Source: Fagopyrum homotropicum (taxonomy: Eukaryota > Streptophyta > Magnoliopsida > Caryophyllales > Polygonaceae). From it: a stretch of DNA of 64,000 bases. The notes under the pieces were generated by a model, which saw nothing but the letters and a program-made list of their open reading frames with translations, did not search any database and was not told where the DNA came from. This document shows positions 47,450 to 60,700 of the stretch, piece after piece (position 1 is the first letter of the stretch; every line of letters begins with the position of its first letter). Location: assembly GCA_033239125.1 (NCBI GenBank), contig BSWB01000001.1, forward strand, positions 42,815,501-42,879,500. Reading direction: 5' to 3'. Both the position numbers and the translations under genes were made by a program.

Positions 47450-49230
47450 AAAATCGCTGAAAATATTCAACGACCCAACAGACAGTAGGTCAACGACCCA
47501 TACATATAATCGAGGTAGGATAGCAAAATCGCTAAAAATATTTAGCGACCCACAAAATAGTAGGTCAACGACCCATAAAACAGTAGGTCAACGACCCATA
47601 TAACAGATATTAATCTGTTATGAATAAAAAAATAATTCAACTTAGTCAAAAGGTCAAGAAATGTATAATTTGTTTTATCTTCAAATTCATTGTTTATACA
47701 AGTTCTCAAACCATCGGCCTTACTTGATAATCGATGTGGGATAGCAAAATTGTTGAAAATAATATTAATTCGTTATGAATAAAAGTTATACTTCAGCTTA
47801 GCAAAAAGGCTAAAAAATTTATTATTTGTTTAATCCTCAAACCCTCTCTTTATATAAGTTCTTAAACTATTAAACTTCGGTGTGTAATATAAAAAATTGC
47901 TAAAAGTATTTCAAAATAGTAGGTTAACGACCCATAAAACAATAGGTCAATTACCCATATAACGTATATTAATCCGTTATGAATAACAATTATAGTTCAA
48001 CTTAGCCAAAAGACTAGAAAATGTATGATTTGTTTAATATTCAAACCCTCTATTTATACAAGTTCTCAAACCATCAGCCTTACTTGATAATCGATGAGGG
48101 ATAAAAAAATCGTTGAGAACTGTAGGTCAACGATCCATAAAATAGTAGGTCAACGACTCATAAAACAGATACCAAATATTTATGAATAAAAATCATACTT
48201 CAGCCAAAAAGCCAAGAAATGTATGATTTGTTTAATCTTAAAACCCTCCATTTATATAAGTTCTCAAACTATCAATCTCACCTGATAATGATGTGAGAGA
48301 GTAAAATTAGTGAAAATATCTAGCAACCCACAATAGTAGGTCAACGACCCATAAAGTAGTAGGTCAACGACCCATAAAACAGTAGGTCAACAATCCATAA
48401 AATATCAGGTCAACGACCCATATAACAGATATTAATCCGTTATGAATAAAAATTATATTTCAACTTATCAAAAAGGCCAAGAAATATATGATTTGTTTAA
48501 TCTTAAAACCCTCCATTTATATAAGTTCTCAAACTATCAATACCCATAAAATAAGAGGTCAACGACGCATATAACGGATATTAATCCGTTATGAACAAAA
48601 AATTATACTTCAACTTATCAAAAAAAACCATTAAATGTATCCCCATATAACGGATATTAATCCGTTATGAATAAAAATTATACTTCAACTTATTAAAAAA
48701 GTCATTAAATGTATGATTTGTTTAATCTTCAAACCCCTTTATTTATACAAGTTCTCAAACTATCAACCTTACTTAATAATCGATGTGGGATAGCAAAAGC
48801 GCTGAAAATATTCGATGTGGGATAACAAAATCGTTGAAAATATTTAACAACTCACAAAACATTAGGTCAATTATATAGCCAAAAATTCATATAGCAAAAA
48901 ATGTAGGTCAATGACCCATAAAACAGTAGATGAACGACCCACAAAATAGTTATGAATAAAAAAATATAGTTCAACTTAGGCAAAAATCCCAAAATGTAGG
49001 TCATCATCCACAAAACATTAGGTCAAACGACCCACAAAATAGTACGCCAACGACCCACAGATATTAATCCGCTATGAATAATAACTATACTTCAACTTAT
49101 TCAAAATGCCAAAAAAATATGAATCAAAATGCCAAAAAAATATATGAATTGTTTAATCTTTAAACTCTCTATTTATATAAGTTATGAAACTATCAACCTT
49201 TCATCTCTAATGAATGTGGAAATAAATACG
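47450..49230. repeat. Satellite-like tandem repeat, about 200-bp units
   Basis: About seven or eight diverged units. Each unit has CCGTTATGAATAAAAATTA, a GTATGATTTGTTTAATCTTC block, ACCCTCTATTTATA, GTTCTCAAACTATCAA, CGATGTGGGATAGCAAAA and then one to five copies of a shorter element, GTAGGTCAACGACCCATAA. Unit length varies from about 85 to 260 bp as the short element changes in number. It continues the fragment at 36980-37331. Confidence 0.85.
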
Positions 49231-50080
49231 TAAATTAAATTATTTTTAAAAATATTTAAGAGATCTTGGTATTTAAAATTTTACATGAGATACAAAATTG
49301 AAATCAACATAAAGATTTCTCCAAACTAATCAACTAAATTTTTTTTAGAAACAATTTAGTTTACTAGGCTTTTTCTAGTTTTGTGTTTAGTAAATGTACC
49401 CTTTGAGAGAACAGTGTATAGAGTTTGAGAGTAAATACAAAAGGTTGGGGTATATTTACTTAATTGAAACATTAAAAAGCCTGATTAATACTATAGTTTT
49501 TCAAAATTATACCATAGTAAAAAGGTTGGGGTATAGTTTTTTTTATTGGATTTAAAAATAAAAGATTTATTGGTCTTAAATGTGAGAGCTCTATTTTAAA
49601 ATATTGCCTCCACGACGCGGCATGTCAGCGTGAATGTATACTGTGCATTTAGATATAGATATTAAATTGTTAAAAAAATCGTATATAGTTTAAAATTGCA
49701 TGTTTATCAAGTCTTTGCTATTTATAATTTGATAGAAATAATAAAAAGAATTAAACATTCATATATTTAGAAAAAAATCCATGCAAATAACTCATAATAC
49801 GTAACCATATTGAAGTACAAATGCTAATATTCCATTCCATGAAGTATACAAGTACTCAATTATTTATTCCTTTGGCATTTGGGTGATAGATGCCAGAATA
49901 ACTACACTTCACTAGTTACAATCACCCAACATCCACCTCAAAATCTCTTCCAAGGATATGTATATATGTGTATGTGTAAGAGCATAAATCCCTCCTGAGC
50001 TTCAATGTGAAGGCTCACAGTATCGTTATATAAATATATAGGATAATCCATGGAGGTGTTCCCAGTAATATAAGCGAGGT
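49231..50080. other. AT-rich upstream region of the DC1 gene
   Basis: No coding signal. A TATA-box-like TATATAAATATATA lies at 50027-50040, about 40 bp before the start codon of the DC1 gene. Confidence 0.5.
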
Positions 50081-51075
50081 ATGAGGTACGTAGAAATAAC
50101 ACATTGGGGGCACCCGCAACACAAGTTGAAGTTGGAGCACACGGAGGTGCTATTCAAGTGCGATGGGTGCAAGGAAGTCGGCATAGGCTCATGTTACAAG
50201 TGCAAGCAGTGCGACTACGACTTGCATGTACAATGCGCCTTGCCTTCGTCTTCAATATGTCACCCCTTCTACACAAAGTGTTGCTTCCAGTTCATGGTGA
50301 GGCCCCCTGGCCCTCTCCCTCGCTATTGCAACGCTTGCGAGAAGGATGTGTCCGGTTGCCTCTACCACTGCAGGTCTTATTCAATCTTTCAATGATATAT
50401 ATATACATATGACTTAGAGGGAGCATTTTTGGATATCCGATTCGAATTCGAGAAAACCCGGATATCTGATCTGATCCGGTTTTGCATCAAACCTTGATCC
50501 GTACCCGTATCCAATCCGATGATTTGAAAAATATGCCTGAATTGGATCGGATTTGGATCACCAATTGTCATATATTTTCGAATTCGGATTTTTTTGGATC
50601 GAATTTTGGATTAGTCGGATCGAATATTTTTGTTCAACCTGCTATGAGTAGCCTAGCTAGTAATGTTTGAAGATGCAGGCTATGCGGGTTCGACCTCCAC
50701 CCGTGTTGTGCAACGCTACCTATGGTGCTCGACGACGGGGAGGTGAAGTTGTACTTGTACCGGAAGGTGAGTTCTCCTTGCCACCGATGTGGGCGCAAGG
50801 GACGGAGCTGGACCTACCGCTCCGCCTGCAAAACATACAACCTCCATGTGGCGTGTGTCAAGGAGATGCTACTTCACAGTTGGCACGACTTGTACTTGGG
50901 AAAGGAGAGTAGAATGAGGATCCCGAGCCTAAAGCGGACGCTACTTCAACGGAGAAGCAGTAAAGGGAAGGGTTGCGAGGTGGCTACCTTGGCGTTGCAG
51001 TTTGTTATCTCCGCTCTTCTTGGTGATCCGACTTCTCTTATTGTTGCTTTAGTTGCCTCTTTCATGTCCACATAG
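50081..51075 (+). CDS. DC1 (Cys/His-rich C1) domain protein
   Basis: Two exons, 50081-50373 and 50679-51075, with a GT...AG intron of 305 bp; 690 nt, 229 residues. DC1 domains are plant zinc-binding modules related to the C1 domain; family members are linked to stress and hormone responses, but no substrate is known. Three modules are seen: HPQHKL with C27/C30, C41/C44 and H49/C52; a second with C83/C86, C97/C100 and H105/C108, spanning the intron; and a third with C132/C135, C148 and H154/C157. The C-terminal 30 residues (LALQFVISALLGDPTSLIV) are hydrophobic, as in several family members. Start chosen as the first ATG with an open frame; an ATG at 50050 closes after seven codons. No breaks. 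Confidence 0.9.
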
Positions 51076-51388
51076 GCTAGTTATCCTTCTTACGCGCGTC
51101 TGTACTCCAACTTGGATCCACTTTGAATGACAAAAATAGAACCCTTGTGTCATACCTATACTTCCACAAGATAAGTAAAGCCTTGAATCGCCACTAAGAA
51201 ACAAGAATTGTTCTCTTGGTCTTCCAAGAAATCTCATGCTTTGCTTTTCAACCAATAATTGAATGCATACCGGATTAAAAAAATATATCTCTAATCACGT
51301 GCTTGTATTTAGGTACTAGATTGACGCAAACAAAGACTAGGGATTATTTTCTATTCTCGTATGTGTAATCATGGTTTATGCTTTTCTT
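51076..51388. other. 3' flank of the DC1 gene
   Basis: Non-coding; presumably includes the 3' UTR. No repeat recognised. Confidence 0.5.
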
Positions 51389-53530
51389 TTTTTATATATA
51401 TTTTTTTGTTAGAAGGAGGTTAGTGACTCCGCCCAATTAGTCCCGCTTTATTATTAATAAAAAACGCTAAGTAGTATTCAATTGGGGATAATCCAACCCC
51501 TGACACTATACCTACGGGAGGGTTAAACAATATATTCAATCTCAGGGGAAAGTTATGCGCAAGAGATGCAAGGAAATCAACCGCGTAATTCGCCTCACGG
51601 TAGGCATGATACCTGGATATACCAGTTCCTTTTGATAAAGTCTTCGCACCTAAGTACCAAACTAACAACCGGATGACACCGAATAATGTCTTTTCCTAGG
51701 AGAGTCGTTATCAACTGTGAATTTGTTTCTAGTTCCACATACCTATAACAACAATCACAAGCAATCTTGAGACCATGTAAAACACCCCATATTTCGGCCA
51801 TAGGTACAATACAAATTCTAAGATTGACAACAAATCCCCCGTTGCCATTCACCTACATTCCTAAACACACCATTTGTTGTTGCATGTCCATCTTTTCTGA
51901 CAGATCCATCTGTGTTAATCTTCACTATCCCTTCATGTGGCGGATTCCACTTCACCAGCACAATCTTCTTTTCGCATATGGGCACCTTAGTATTCATATT
52001 CTTCCAAGCTTTGTCATACTCTCTTATACTTTCACAAACATCGGTATGTCTCTCCCCAATAAATTTATCGTTTTTGAACATCTGATCATTCCTCCACTTC
52101 CATGTGCTCTAGGGTTCGTCATAACACCTATTTGTTTGGTTGTACGGAAGGGTAAAATAGAACGACCGTCAGTTGTGTGCAAGGGTAACTCACGTCCTAC
52201 CGTGCCTTTGAGTCGTTGTTTAGAATTCGACCTTGATCTATCCATCAACCGATCCATTCCATCATCAGATCATCTTCTTTCCATATCTCTTTTGTTTACC
52301 GTATTTCTATTGAGTCTTTAGGTGTCGAAAGATCAAGCCATCCAATTACGGCTAATCCCAGTATCATCAATACTACGAAAGTGAATCCTTCTTCCTGCGA
52401 CCGTAAATCATAAGGAATATCATGCAAACTATAAAGAGTTTTGTTAATAATTAATAGCATTATACTCCAGCTTAGCACAATCTTCATCCTCTTGATAATG
52501 GTTGAGGTGTGAAAAAAGGTGTTATGATCTCCCAAACATAACCATTGCTCACGAGATTTTTGGCACCAGAATATCTCTTCATTCTCGAGGATTCCGTCTA
52601 ATTCCATGCGAAGAGAAACTTCAAGGTCAAACAGATTTTGAGACAAAGTGTAATTGGCATCACACCAGATATTAATCATCTGCTCAAGTATGCTTTGTTT
52701 CCTTCGAAAGATGTTACCAAAGACCTACTTGTTCCATATAATAAGTCGAGATTTAGGATAAGAAAGAGAGTTATCAACCTCGTGATCTAGGAGCCATCTA
52801 TCTCTAACCATGGGGAGAAAATCGCGTGATTCATCCTCATGGCTTCAAATCTAAAAGGACGACGCTTGGCATCATATTTAATAGGAGGGTCCAATCTAAG
52901 CAACAAAGGAGCGTCATCGGAGGAATAGCGAGCTAGATGTCTGACCGAGGTGTCTTTCAAAAGTATTCGACTAGCTGTGTTCATGAAGATTCTATCTAGC
53001 CTTTTGCAAACCTTCCTATGAGCCACCTTTCTGTCTTCACATGTATAATCTCATCTTGTGTATCCTAAGTCTTTGAAACCATTATCTCTAGCAAAATCGC
53101 ATAAGACACTCGAGCCCAGATGAAGCTTTCTAGAGCCTCATGTTCTTTCACTAATTGAAATGATGCAATTGAAGTCTCCCCCAATGATCATTGGGTCTTT
53201 AATATGAGGTAGCTCCTTGTTTATATGTTTCCAGACTTTAACCCTACGGCCCTCTGTAGAAAGGGGGCGTAAACAAAAGCCACATGATAGTTGCCCCATT
53301 GTTACTAATTTAAAATGTATAAAATCATTGTTGAGAGTGATAACATCCCGAGTGTGTTTTTCCGAATATTACATATCCATATTCCGCCTTTAAATCCCTG
53401 AGCTTCAATTCTTAAGCATCCAATGAAATCAAGCCTATAATAAATTTTCTATGCTCGTTTCCCCGAAATTCACAACTCGAAGATGGCTAAGATGTCTATC
53501 TTGTGTTTTTTGCATAATTATTTTATTGCT
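51389..53530 (-). pseudogene. LINE remnant with most of the RT deleted
   Basis: On minus, from right to left: an endonuclease part (GGDFNCIIS near 53180, FARDNGFKDLGYTR near 53090, KRLDRIFMN and YSSDDAPLLLRL to 52890), the endonuclease-RT linker (EEIFWCQKSREQWLCLGDHN near 52560), then a jump to a C-terminal RNase H (WNPPHEGIVKINTDGS near 51950, AEIWGVLHGLKIA near 51790, YREANYAVDFLASLAHN near 51570). In RNase H the ELETNSQ block has Asn where the catalytic Asp is expected. The poly-A end is the T-rich run at 51389-51412. Frameshifts and stops throughout. Confidence 0.85.
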
Positions 53531-53776
53531 CTTCGGAACTCGTTCTTACACGCTCCAAATTTTCATTTGGTTAGTATAGTATCATATTGTGTAAACATTA
53601 AGTTCCATTATTCTAGATTTTAATTAGTAATACATTGATTAATAGATTAAAACAATCTAGTTTATATCACATTATGTGGGGTTTGCTCTTGCATTGTATC
53701 AAATTGCTAACCTGGCTCTGTTGAAGTGATATAAAATTTGGGGCCCAATGGGTCGAAGGAATTTTGAAAAACAGTG
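53531..53776 (+). promoter_or_regulatory. Promoter region of the PGPP1-like gene
   Basis: TATAAAA at 53730-53736 and a site II-type GGCCCA at 53742-53747, about 100 bp before the start codon. Another TGGGCT-type site (AGCCCA) lies at 53790-53795, probably within the 5' UTR. Function inferred. Confidence 0.5.
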
Positions 53777-53842
53777 ATGATAATGATAAAGCCCAGCATG
53801 AGATCTGTTTGTCACCCCCTCTCCTTATTTTTTGGTGTTTAA
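53777..53842 (+). other. Upstream ORF overlapping the PGPP1 start codon
   Basis: An ATG at 53777 opens a 21-codon frame (MIMIKPSMRSV...) that stops with TAA at 53840-53842; the last A of the stop is the A of the main ATG (TAATG). A further in-frame ATG is at 53798. If transcription starts near 53760, as the TATA position suggests, this uORF lies in the mRNA and should lower translation of the main ORF. Confidence 0.5.
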
Positions 53843-54910
53843 TGGCTTCCCACCTTGCCTCCCCAATCACACATTCTCCATTTGTTCACACCACATCCCG
53901 ATCCCCCTTCCACTTTCAACTCCATTTCAAACCACACCAGAAGAACAAATCAACCCACTTCAAATCTCCTTGCAATCTATCAGTTTCCAGCTTCCACTGT
54001 GCTTCAACCTCCTCAAAACCCACCACCAAGAAGAACCCCAAACGACTCACCCCAGAAGAAGACAAACAATCCGATTGCGGCATTTCCTCGAACATGTGGT
54101 GGACAGACCTCAAATCGGCCTTCGGTCAGAGATTCAATCTCGAAGGGATTATCTCCTCCGTCAAAGTTGTTGCCGACCAACCTCGGCTAGCTCTCCCCCA
54201 CGCAACCGTCCCCGATATCCGGTGGATCGACTGGTCGGAGCTCCGGAACAGAGGCTTCCGTGGGGTTGTCTTCGACAAAGACAATACCATCACCGCGCCC
54301 TACGCTCTTGCTCTTTGGCCGCCGCTCAGCCTCTCTATCGACCGATGTAAGGCCGTATTTGGAGATGAAAACGTCGCCGTTTTCAGCAATTCTGCTGGGT
54401 TATCAGAATTCGATCCGGATGGATCCAAAGCCACAGTGTTGGAGCGCCAGATCGGGATTAAAGTCATCAGACACAGGTACATCCAATAAAATTGGGGATT
54501 ACTGATTTATCATCCTGTATGTTTAGGAATTGAGAATATTTGATTTGGGTATGTAAATCGTAAATTGCGCGACACGCAGGGTGAAGAAGCCGGCTGGTAA
54601 TGCCGAGGATATTGAGAATCACTTTGGGTGCTCGTCTTCAACCCTAGTCATGGTGGGTGATCGTCACTTCACTGATACAGTCTACGGGAATCGCAATGGT
54701 TTCCTAACGATCTTAACGAAGCCTTTGAGTCTCACTGACGAGCCCTTCACTGTCACCCAAGTGAGGAGGATTGAAGAGTATCTTGTAAATACATGGCACA
54801 ACAAGGGGCTTACACCATTGCCTCATTCTAGCGGATTGCAAAATCCCCAACAGCTTGTCGTTTTCAAGGCTCCAACCCTTGATGGTGAGGTAAATGAGGA
54901 ACATTCATAA
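53842..54910 (+). CDS. PGPP1: Phosphatidylglycerophosphate phosphatase 1-like (HAD family, GEP4-type)
   Basis: Two exons, 53842-54476 and 54580-54910, GT...AG intron of 103 bp, 966 nt, 321 residues. Members remove the phosphate from phosphatidylglycerophosphate to give phosphatidylglycerol, needed for thylakoid membranes and mitochondrial cardiolipin. The N-terminal 70 residues are Ser/Thr/Pro-rich with few acidic residues, fitting a plastid transit peptide. HAD motifs: I, VVFDKDNT (D145, D147); II, AVFSNSAG (S182); IV, GDRHFTD (D239, D244). Conserved family blocks are NMWWTDLKSAFGQRFNLEG, RVKKPAGNAED and VYGNRNGFLTIL. Start is the only in-frame ATG; the frame is open upstream but has no ATG. 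Intact; Arabidopsis PGPP1 is somewhat longer. Confidence 0.92.
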
Positions 54911-55309
54911 CTGTCTTTTCCACACTTAGGAAGGATATTTTGCTTAATTTTATGGCGTCTTCATATGTCACAATGTAAGAGGAAACTGAATCCATTTTAG
55001 GGTTTTGCATCGACCACCTAATTTTCTTCTTCATTTTCTACCAATGTTGCTAATCACAAGCACTAACCTAACCGATGATACTAATCAAATAAATAATTGT
55101 TAACTTTGCCATGCCTTGTGTCAAAAACCAACAAAGGATGTTTCTTCATTAATATCAATTAGGCGAATACAACTTATAAAAAATATACCTTTTCGATTAC
55201 ATCAAAACAACTAAAACTCACTAACGTGATGTGCTCTAATATAAAATGAACCCGAAACCCGAACTCGAAACCCGAACCCGAAACCCGAACTTATCACATC
55301 AAGGTCGTA
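54911..55309. other. 3' flank of PGPP1 with a short CCCGAAA repeat
   Basis: Non-coding; the 3' UTR lies at the left. At 55250-55292 there are six or so units of ACCCGAA / CTCGAAA, a short simple repeat. Confidence 0.5.
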
Positions 55310-56607
55310 TTTCACGGACAATTGAACATTGATCACTTAAAAAAACAACAAAGAGTGATCATGGATCCATCGAAAACAAAGAAGTGATGATGTAACAAGT
55401 ATCCAAGCATAAAAGTAAAACAAGTGGTAAACAATAACATAAAGACTAGGTTAGGTGGTTAATCCTCTCAAATTGATGCTCATAGGCTAAGTATAGTGAT
55501 TGGATCAAATCAATTGAAGGGATAACGAAGCAAAACATGATTTATGATCCTAGATGACACTTAAATAGTGAGTATTTATTCGTCTAATATTCACCACTAA
55601 AGTCTAAGCACGAAGGACATCTTTCAAGTAATACAAAGCATTATTAAGACATGAATGATCAAGATAACACTTGAGTAGTGAGTATTTATTCGTCTAATGC
55701 TCACCACCAAGTCTTAGCATAAAGGACATCATATAATCAATACAAATCATTACAAGCATGATACATCTAAGATGGAAACATATAACTAAGCATATAAGGT
55801 ATTTAACGACATTCCGTGGTAAGCATGTTTTCCGAGTATACTTGCTTGACCAAACTCTATAGTGTCACTCTATAGAGAATGCCAAGACTAAGCTCCTAGG
55901 TCTCCTATGAAGCTATACAAAGCATAAATTGCATTACAACAAATAAAACTACTCCTAGAGGTAGCGCAAAGCACATCATGCATGGTATGTATCATCTCAT
56001 CATAACATTTAAACATGGTAGATATTGTCACTATACCAACCAAGTCAAGTCTAGACACAAATGAAAACAATCAAGAAAATGCATGGCAACAAGGAGGATT
56101 TCATATGCAACATTCCACCAAACATGCTCTCAAATGGATGAACACACAACTATTGCCTTTTACTCCCCTTTGAAGGTGATCTTAGTCAAACAAAGCAGGA
56201 GGATCTAACAAATAGCATGAGCCACCAAATAAAACCGGCCTACTTCAAAAAGGGAGACTAACCTAAGAATCAACATTAACAATCAAGATGATGACCCATT
56301 GTTTAAAAAGTCAAGTCTAGACACATGTGATCTATACTACTTTACAATGTAGGATATCATCAAGTGTGAAAATATATCAAGGATTATAAACTCTAATCTT
56401 GTTACTCATTCATACACAACAAACTCTTCAAAAGATAGATCTACACTAAACAAAGCAAACAAGGTATGGTTTGAGGCTCTTTAACCCCAAATCTAGAAAG
56501 AATCTACTCTAACATGCTGAAAATAAAATCAAACTTAATAAAACTCATCATAAACAGAAATATCTTGAAAAAATAACAAAGTTCAAAGAAAGAAGGGAGT
56601 GATTTGG

Positions 56608-57496
56608 TGTAATCTATGTTTGCAAGATCTATACGAAAAACAGTAAAGCAAGATGACACCAACACTTTGATGACGCAGTTCGGGTTACTCCTACTCTACG
56701 GAACCTTAGGAGGGGAGGTTCGTCCTAATCTACTAAGCAATGGAAACAGTTTACAACCTGTAACAAGAGTTTGCATGCGAGTACACAAAGATCTACTCCT
56801 AAACTAATATATGAGAGATAAGAGAGACAACAAAGAGTTTAAGATGAAGGACAACCCCTGTAAGGCTTTAGGACAAAGCTTTTCGCAAAAGCTTTTCAGG
56901 TCTTCTTGAACAACTCTTGACAAGAGACGACTGGATCAAGGATGACTCTTCTTGGTTCAGCTTTCTAACCCTTCGCACTTCTCTGACTTCTCGTGTTCTC
57001 TCTCTCACTTTCTTTGAAGACGAAACTCTAGTTGTGTGGAAGCAATCTACAGTACATCTATCACATGAGAAATCATATCGCTTATATACAATCTTCCACC
57101 ACCTCCTCAAAGCTCTGCGTTTTGTTAAGTGATAGCTCCATATCACACCGGGCTTCCATAAGGAATGAGACAGATCCAATCCAACATGGGCCTCAAGCCC
57201 ATCAAACATAACACAACTGGAAATGAGCACACCAGCTGAAGAACACAACACATGAACCAGATCTTCAAACCTTCACAGACCAACTCAAACTTTATCCTAT
57301 TATTACCACAGATCACTTAAGCTGCTAAATTCTCATTCAAGATGAGATTGGTAGCTCAAGATCACCTAGGCACATAACAGGTAAGAGTGAGTGATCAAAA
57401 CTTAACCTAGGAGCTAAGAATCTAAGTGTACTCTAGCATGCCATACTTAACTTGTTACAACGTAAATTACATGAGTACAAGGATCAAAACATAACA
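56608..57496 (-). repeat. 3' LTR of element G (left side)
   Basis: 889 bp; on minus begins TGTTATGTTTTGATCC and ends AACATAGATTACA. Confidence 0.92.
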
Positions 57497-57711
57497 AATG
57501 CCCTCCTAATGCATGTACCATTTATATTGTTTCCACTACCAATAGTAAATCAGAACAACTCCTCCAGTCCTTCATCAGTTCAATTTGTAAGCAGGCTTGT
57601 TAAGGAACTTCCCATATATGCAAGGCATCTCTGCAAAAAGCAAACTTGTCAACTGTGACAATTTTTGTTCCAAAATCTGCCGGGTTAATGTCACCCTTAA
57701 TCTTTCTAACT

Positions 57712-60700
57712 TCAAAATGCTTTTTTATCAATTTCATCACTAATAAAGTGATTTCTGACATCTATGTGTTTTGACCTTTCATGATAAACCGGATCTTTAC
57801 AGAGATAGAGAGCACTTTGACTATCCATGTGTAACACAGGTACACATGCTTTGTGTTGAATTTCAGTCAGTAAACCTTTAAGCCATATAGCCTCTTTAGA
57901 AGCTTTTACAACTGCTATATACTCAGCTTCTGTGGATGATAAAGCTACCACAGATTGCTGTTGAGATTTCCAAGAAATGCAGTTTCCAGTCCAAGTATAA
58001 AAATATGAAGTGGTTGATTTTTTTAGTATCTTTGTTACTAGCATAATCAGAGTCAACATATCCAAAAACTTCATTCTTTACAGAATGTTCAGTAAACATT
58101 AAACACATTTTCTTAGTGTCAGAAAAATATCTCAACAAATACTTCATAGCAGACCAATGAGCAATGCCAGGATTAGCTATATATCTACTTAGAACACTAA
58201 CAGCAAAGGCCAAATAAGGTCGAGTAGCATACATAACAGATCCAACAACAACATCATAAGGAACATTTATCATATCATTTTTCTCCTTTTCATTTGAAGG
58301 ACACTGAGATTTGGAAAGATCTAGATGCCCTCCTAAGGGTATAGAGGTGGGTTTAGAATTATTCATGTTGAATTTATCTAAAACCTTGTTAATATAGTCA
58401 TATTTTGATAACCACATTTTCCTCTTATTTATGTCCCTTATTATTCTAACACCTAGAATCCTTTGAGCATTACCTAAGTCTTTCATCTCAAAATGTCTTT
58501 TTAGGTCTCTCTTAACTCCTGTTGTGAGAACTTTTGATTTGCACATTATCAAGATGTCATCAACATATAATAACACATATACAGGTTCAGAGGACATGAC
58601 ATTTTTGAAATACAAGCAATAGTCATATTTACTTCTAAAGAAACTCATATTTTTCATGCACATATCAAATTTGATGTTCCATTGTCTAGGGGACTGCTTC
58701 AAACCATATATGGATTTTTTAAGAAGACAAACATACTCAGGTTTCTCATTATCAACAAAGCCTTTTGGTTGGGACATAAAAATAGTTTCATTTAAGTCTC
58801 CATGTAAGAAAGCTGTTTTTACATCCATTTGCTCAATTTCCCAATCAAACACAGTAGCCATAGCAAGTAAGAGTCTCATAATTTTGTATTTAACTACAGG
58901 AGCAAAAATGTCAGTGTAATCTATTCCTTCTCTTTGTGTAAATCCTTTGGCAAGTAGCCTAGCCTTGTATCTAGGGAGTTCACTATCTTTAATGCCTTCT
59001 TTAAATTTGTATATCTATTTTCCCTGTATGATTTTAGCATTGTTAGGTTTGGGAACAAGGTTCCACGTTCTATTCAATTTCATAGAATCAATTTCTTCTA
59101 ACATAGCTTTATTCCAGTGATTTGCATTGCGACACTTCATGACTTGATCATAGGTTTTAGGAGTATACATATTATCAATGATGTTTCCAATAACTAAGGC
59201 ATATTCAACAACATTTAAAGTATCAGTAAAGACAACATGCTCAACATTATTAGAAAAATATCTTCTGTTAGGGATTCTCACTCTAGGATTTATGTCCCTA
59301 GTGAGGTGATAATCATTGTCTCCTATATTTTGCACAATGATGTTATCATTTTCAGTGACACTTTCCACTGCATCATTATCATTAGAGATATTATTATCTT
59401 GTCGTTCCCCCCTTAATTATTGTGCACTGTTGTTACTATGCTGATCTATATGTTCAGTAGTGTCCCTAGTACTTCCAGTTTTGTAGGACTGACTATTATT
59501 TTCATCTAGGTTATTATCTAGGTTATCACTAGAGCTAGAAGGTTGGATATATCCTATATCAAACTCTTCTTCATCATCCTGATGTATGTGATTTCTGGGT
59601 TCATTATCTCGATTGTAGAATTGATGCATAACAATATATTCATCATTTTCTGTATAAGGTTCTACCTCTCTATTTTCAGTTTGGTGTTGCAGATTTTTAA
59701 AATGAAAATCCTTTTCATTAAAAGTCACACTTCTAGAGGTTATGACCTTATAGCCATGGAGTTGAACTAGGAGGAGCTTATATCCTTTCACACCCTCTAG
59801 ATAACCTAACATTATACATTTTGAGCTCTGACTTGTAGTTTACCTTGAGATATCTTTGAGTATCCAGTACAACCAAAAGGTTTTAAATGTTGTATGTTAG
59901 GCTTTCTTATTATACAGGCTTCTTGAGGTGTTTTAAAATTTATAACAGAAGAAGGTGATCTATTTATTAGGTAAGCTGCTATCATAACAGCTTCACCCCA
60001 TAAAGAGTGTTTCATTCCTGCACTAATTAGCATGCAGCTAGCTTTTTCAAGGATGGTTTTATTCATTCTTTCTCCAGTTCCATTCTGTTGAGGTTTTCCA
60101 GGAATGGTTAGGTGTCTTTTTATCCCATTTTCTTTACAGAAGTTATTGAATTCTTTATTGCAAAATTCTAGGCCATTATCTGTTCTAAGGCATTTTATTT
60201 GAAAACCAAATTGTTTTTCCACTGTAGTTTTCCATTCTTTAAAAATAGAAAAAGCTTCATCTTTGGTTTTTAACAAGTAAATCCAAACTTCTCTAGAAAA
60301 ATGGTCAATGAAAGAAATGAAATATCTCTTTCCTCCTACTGTATTAATTTGGGCAGGGCCCCACAGATCTGAGTGAATATATTCTAGAGATTTGCTAGCT
60401 TCATAAACTGACTTATTAAAGCTATGATTTACTTTCTTTCCTAAGATACAATTTTCACAAAAATTTATATTTGTAGGTTTTTCAGTGATAATGCCTTGTT
60501 TATACAGATTATTTAGGCCAGAATTACCTATATGTCCTAACCTATTATGCCAGTTAAGAGTCAGATCCAAATTCTTATTAACATTATTAACAGTGAGATT
60601 TATTTCAGGAAAATTTATAACATGGTATAATCCTACTTTCTTAACACTCTTTATAAGGGTGGTCTCATTCCTAATGACCTCTCTTATTCCATTTTTAGTG

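Noticed and set aside
47450..49230. Regularly spaced short repeats resembling a CRISPR array
   Set aside because: Plant nuclear DNA, diverged units, irregular spacers and no cas genes; it is a tandem repeat.
53764..53841. Longer N-terminus of PGPP1
   Set aside because: The frame is open upstream but contains no ATG; the 26 codons begin with TTG and lie in the predicted 5' UTR.
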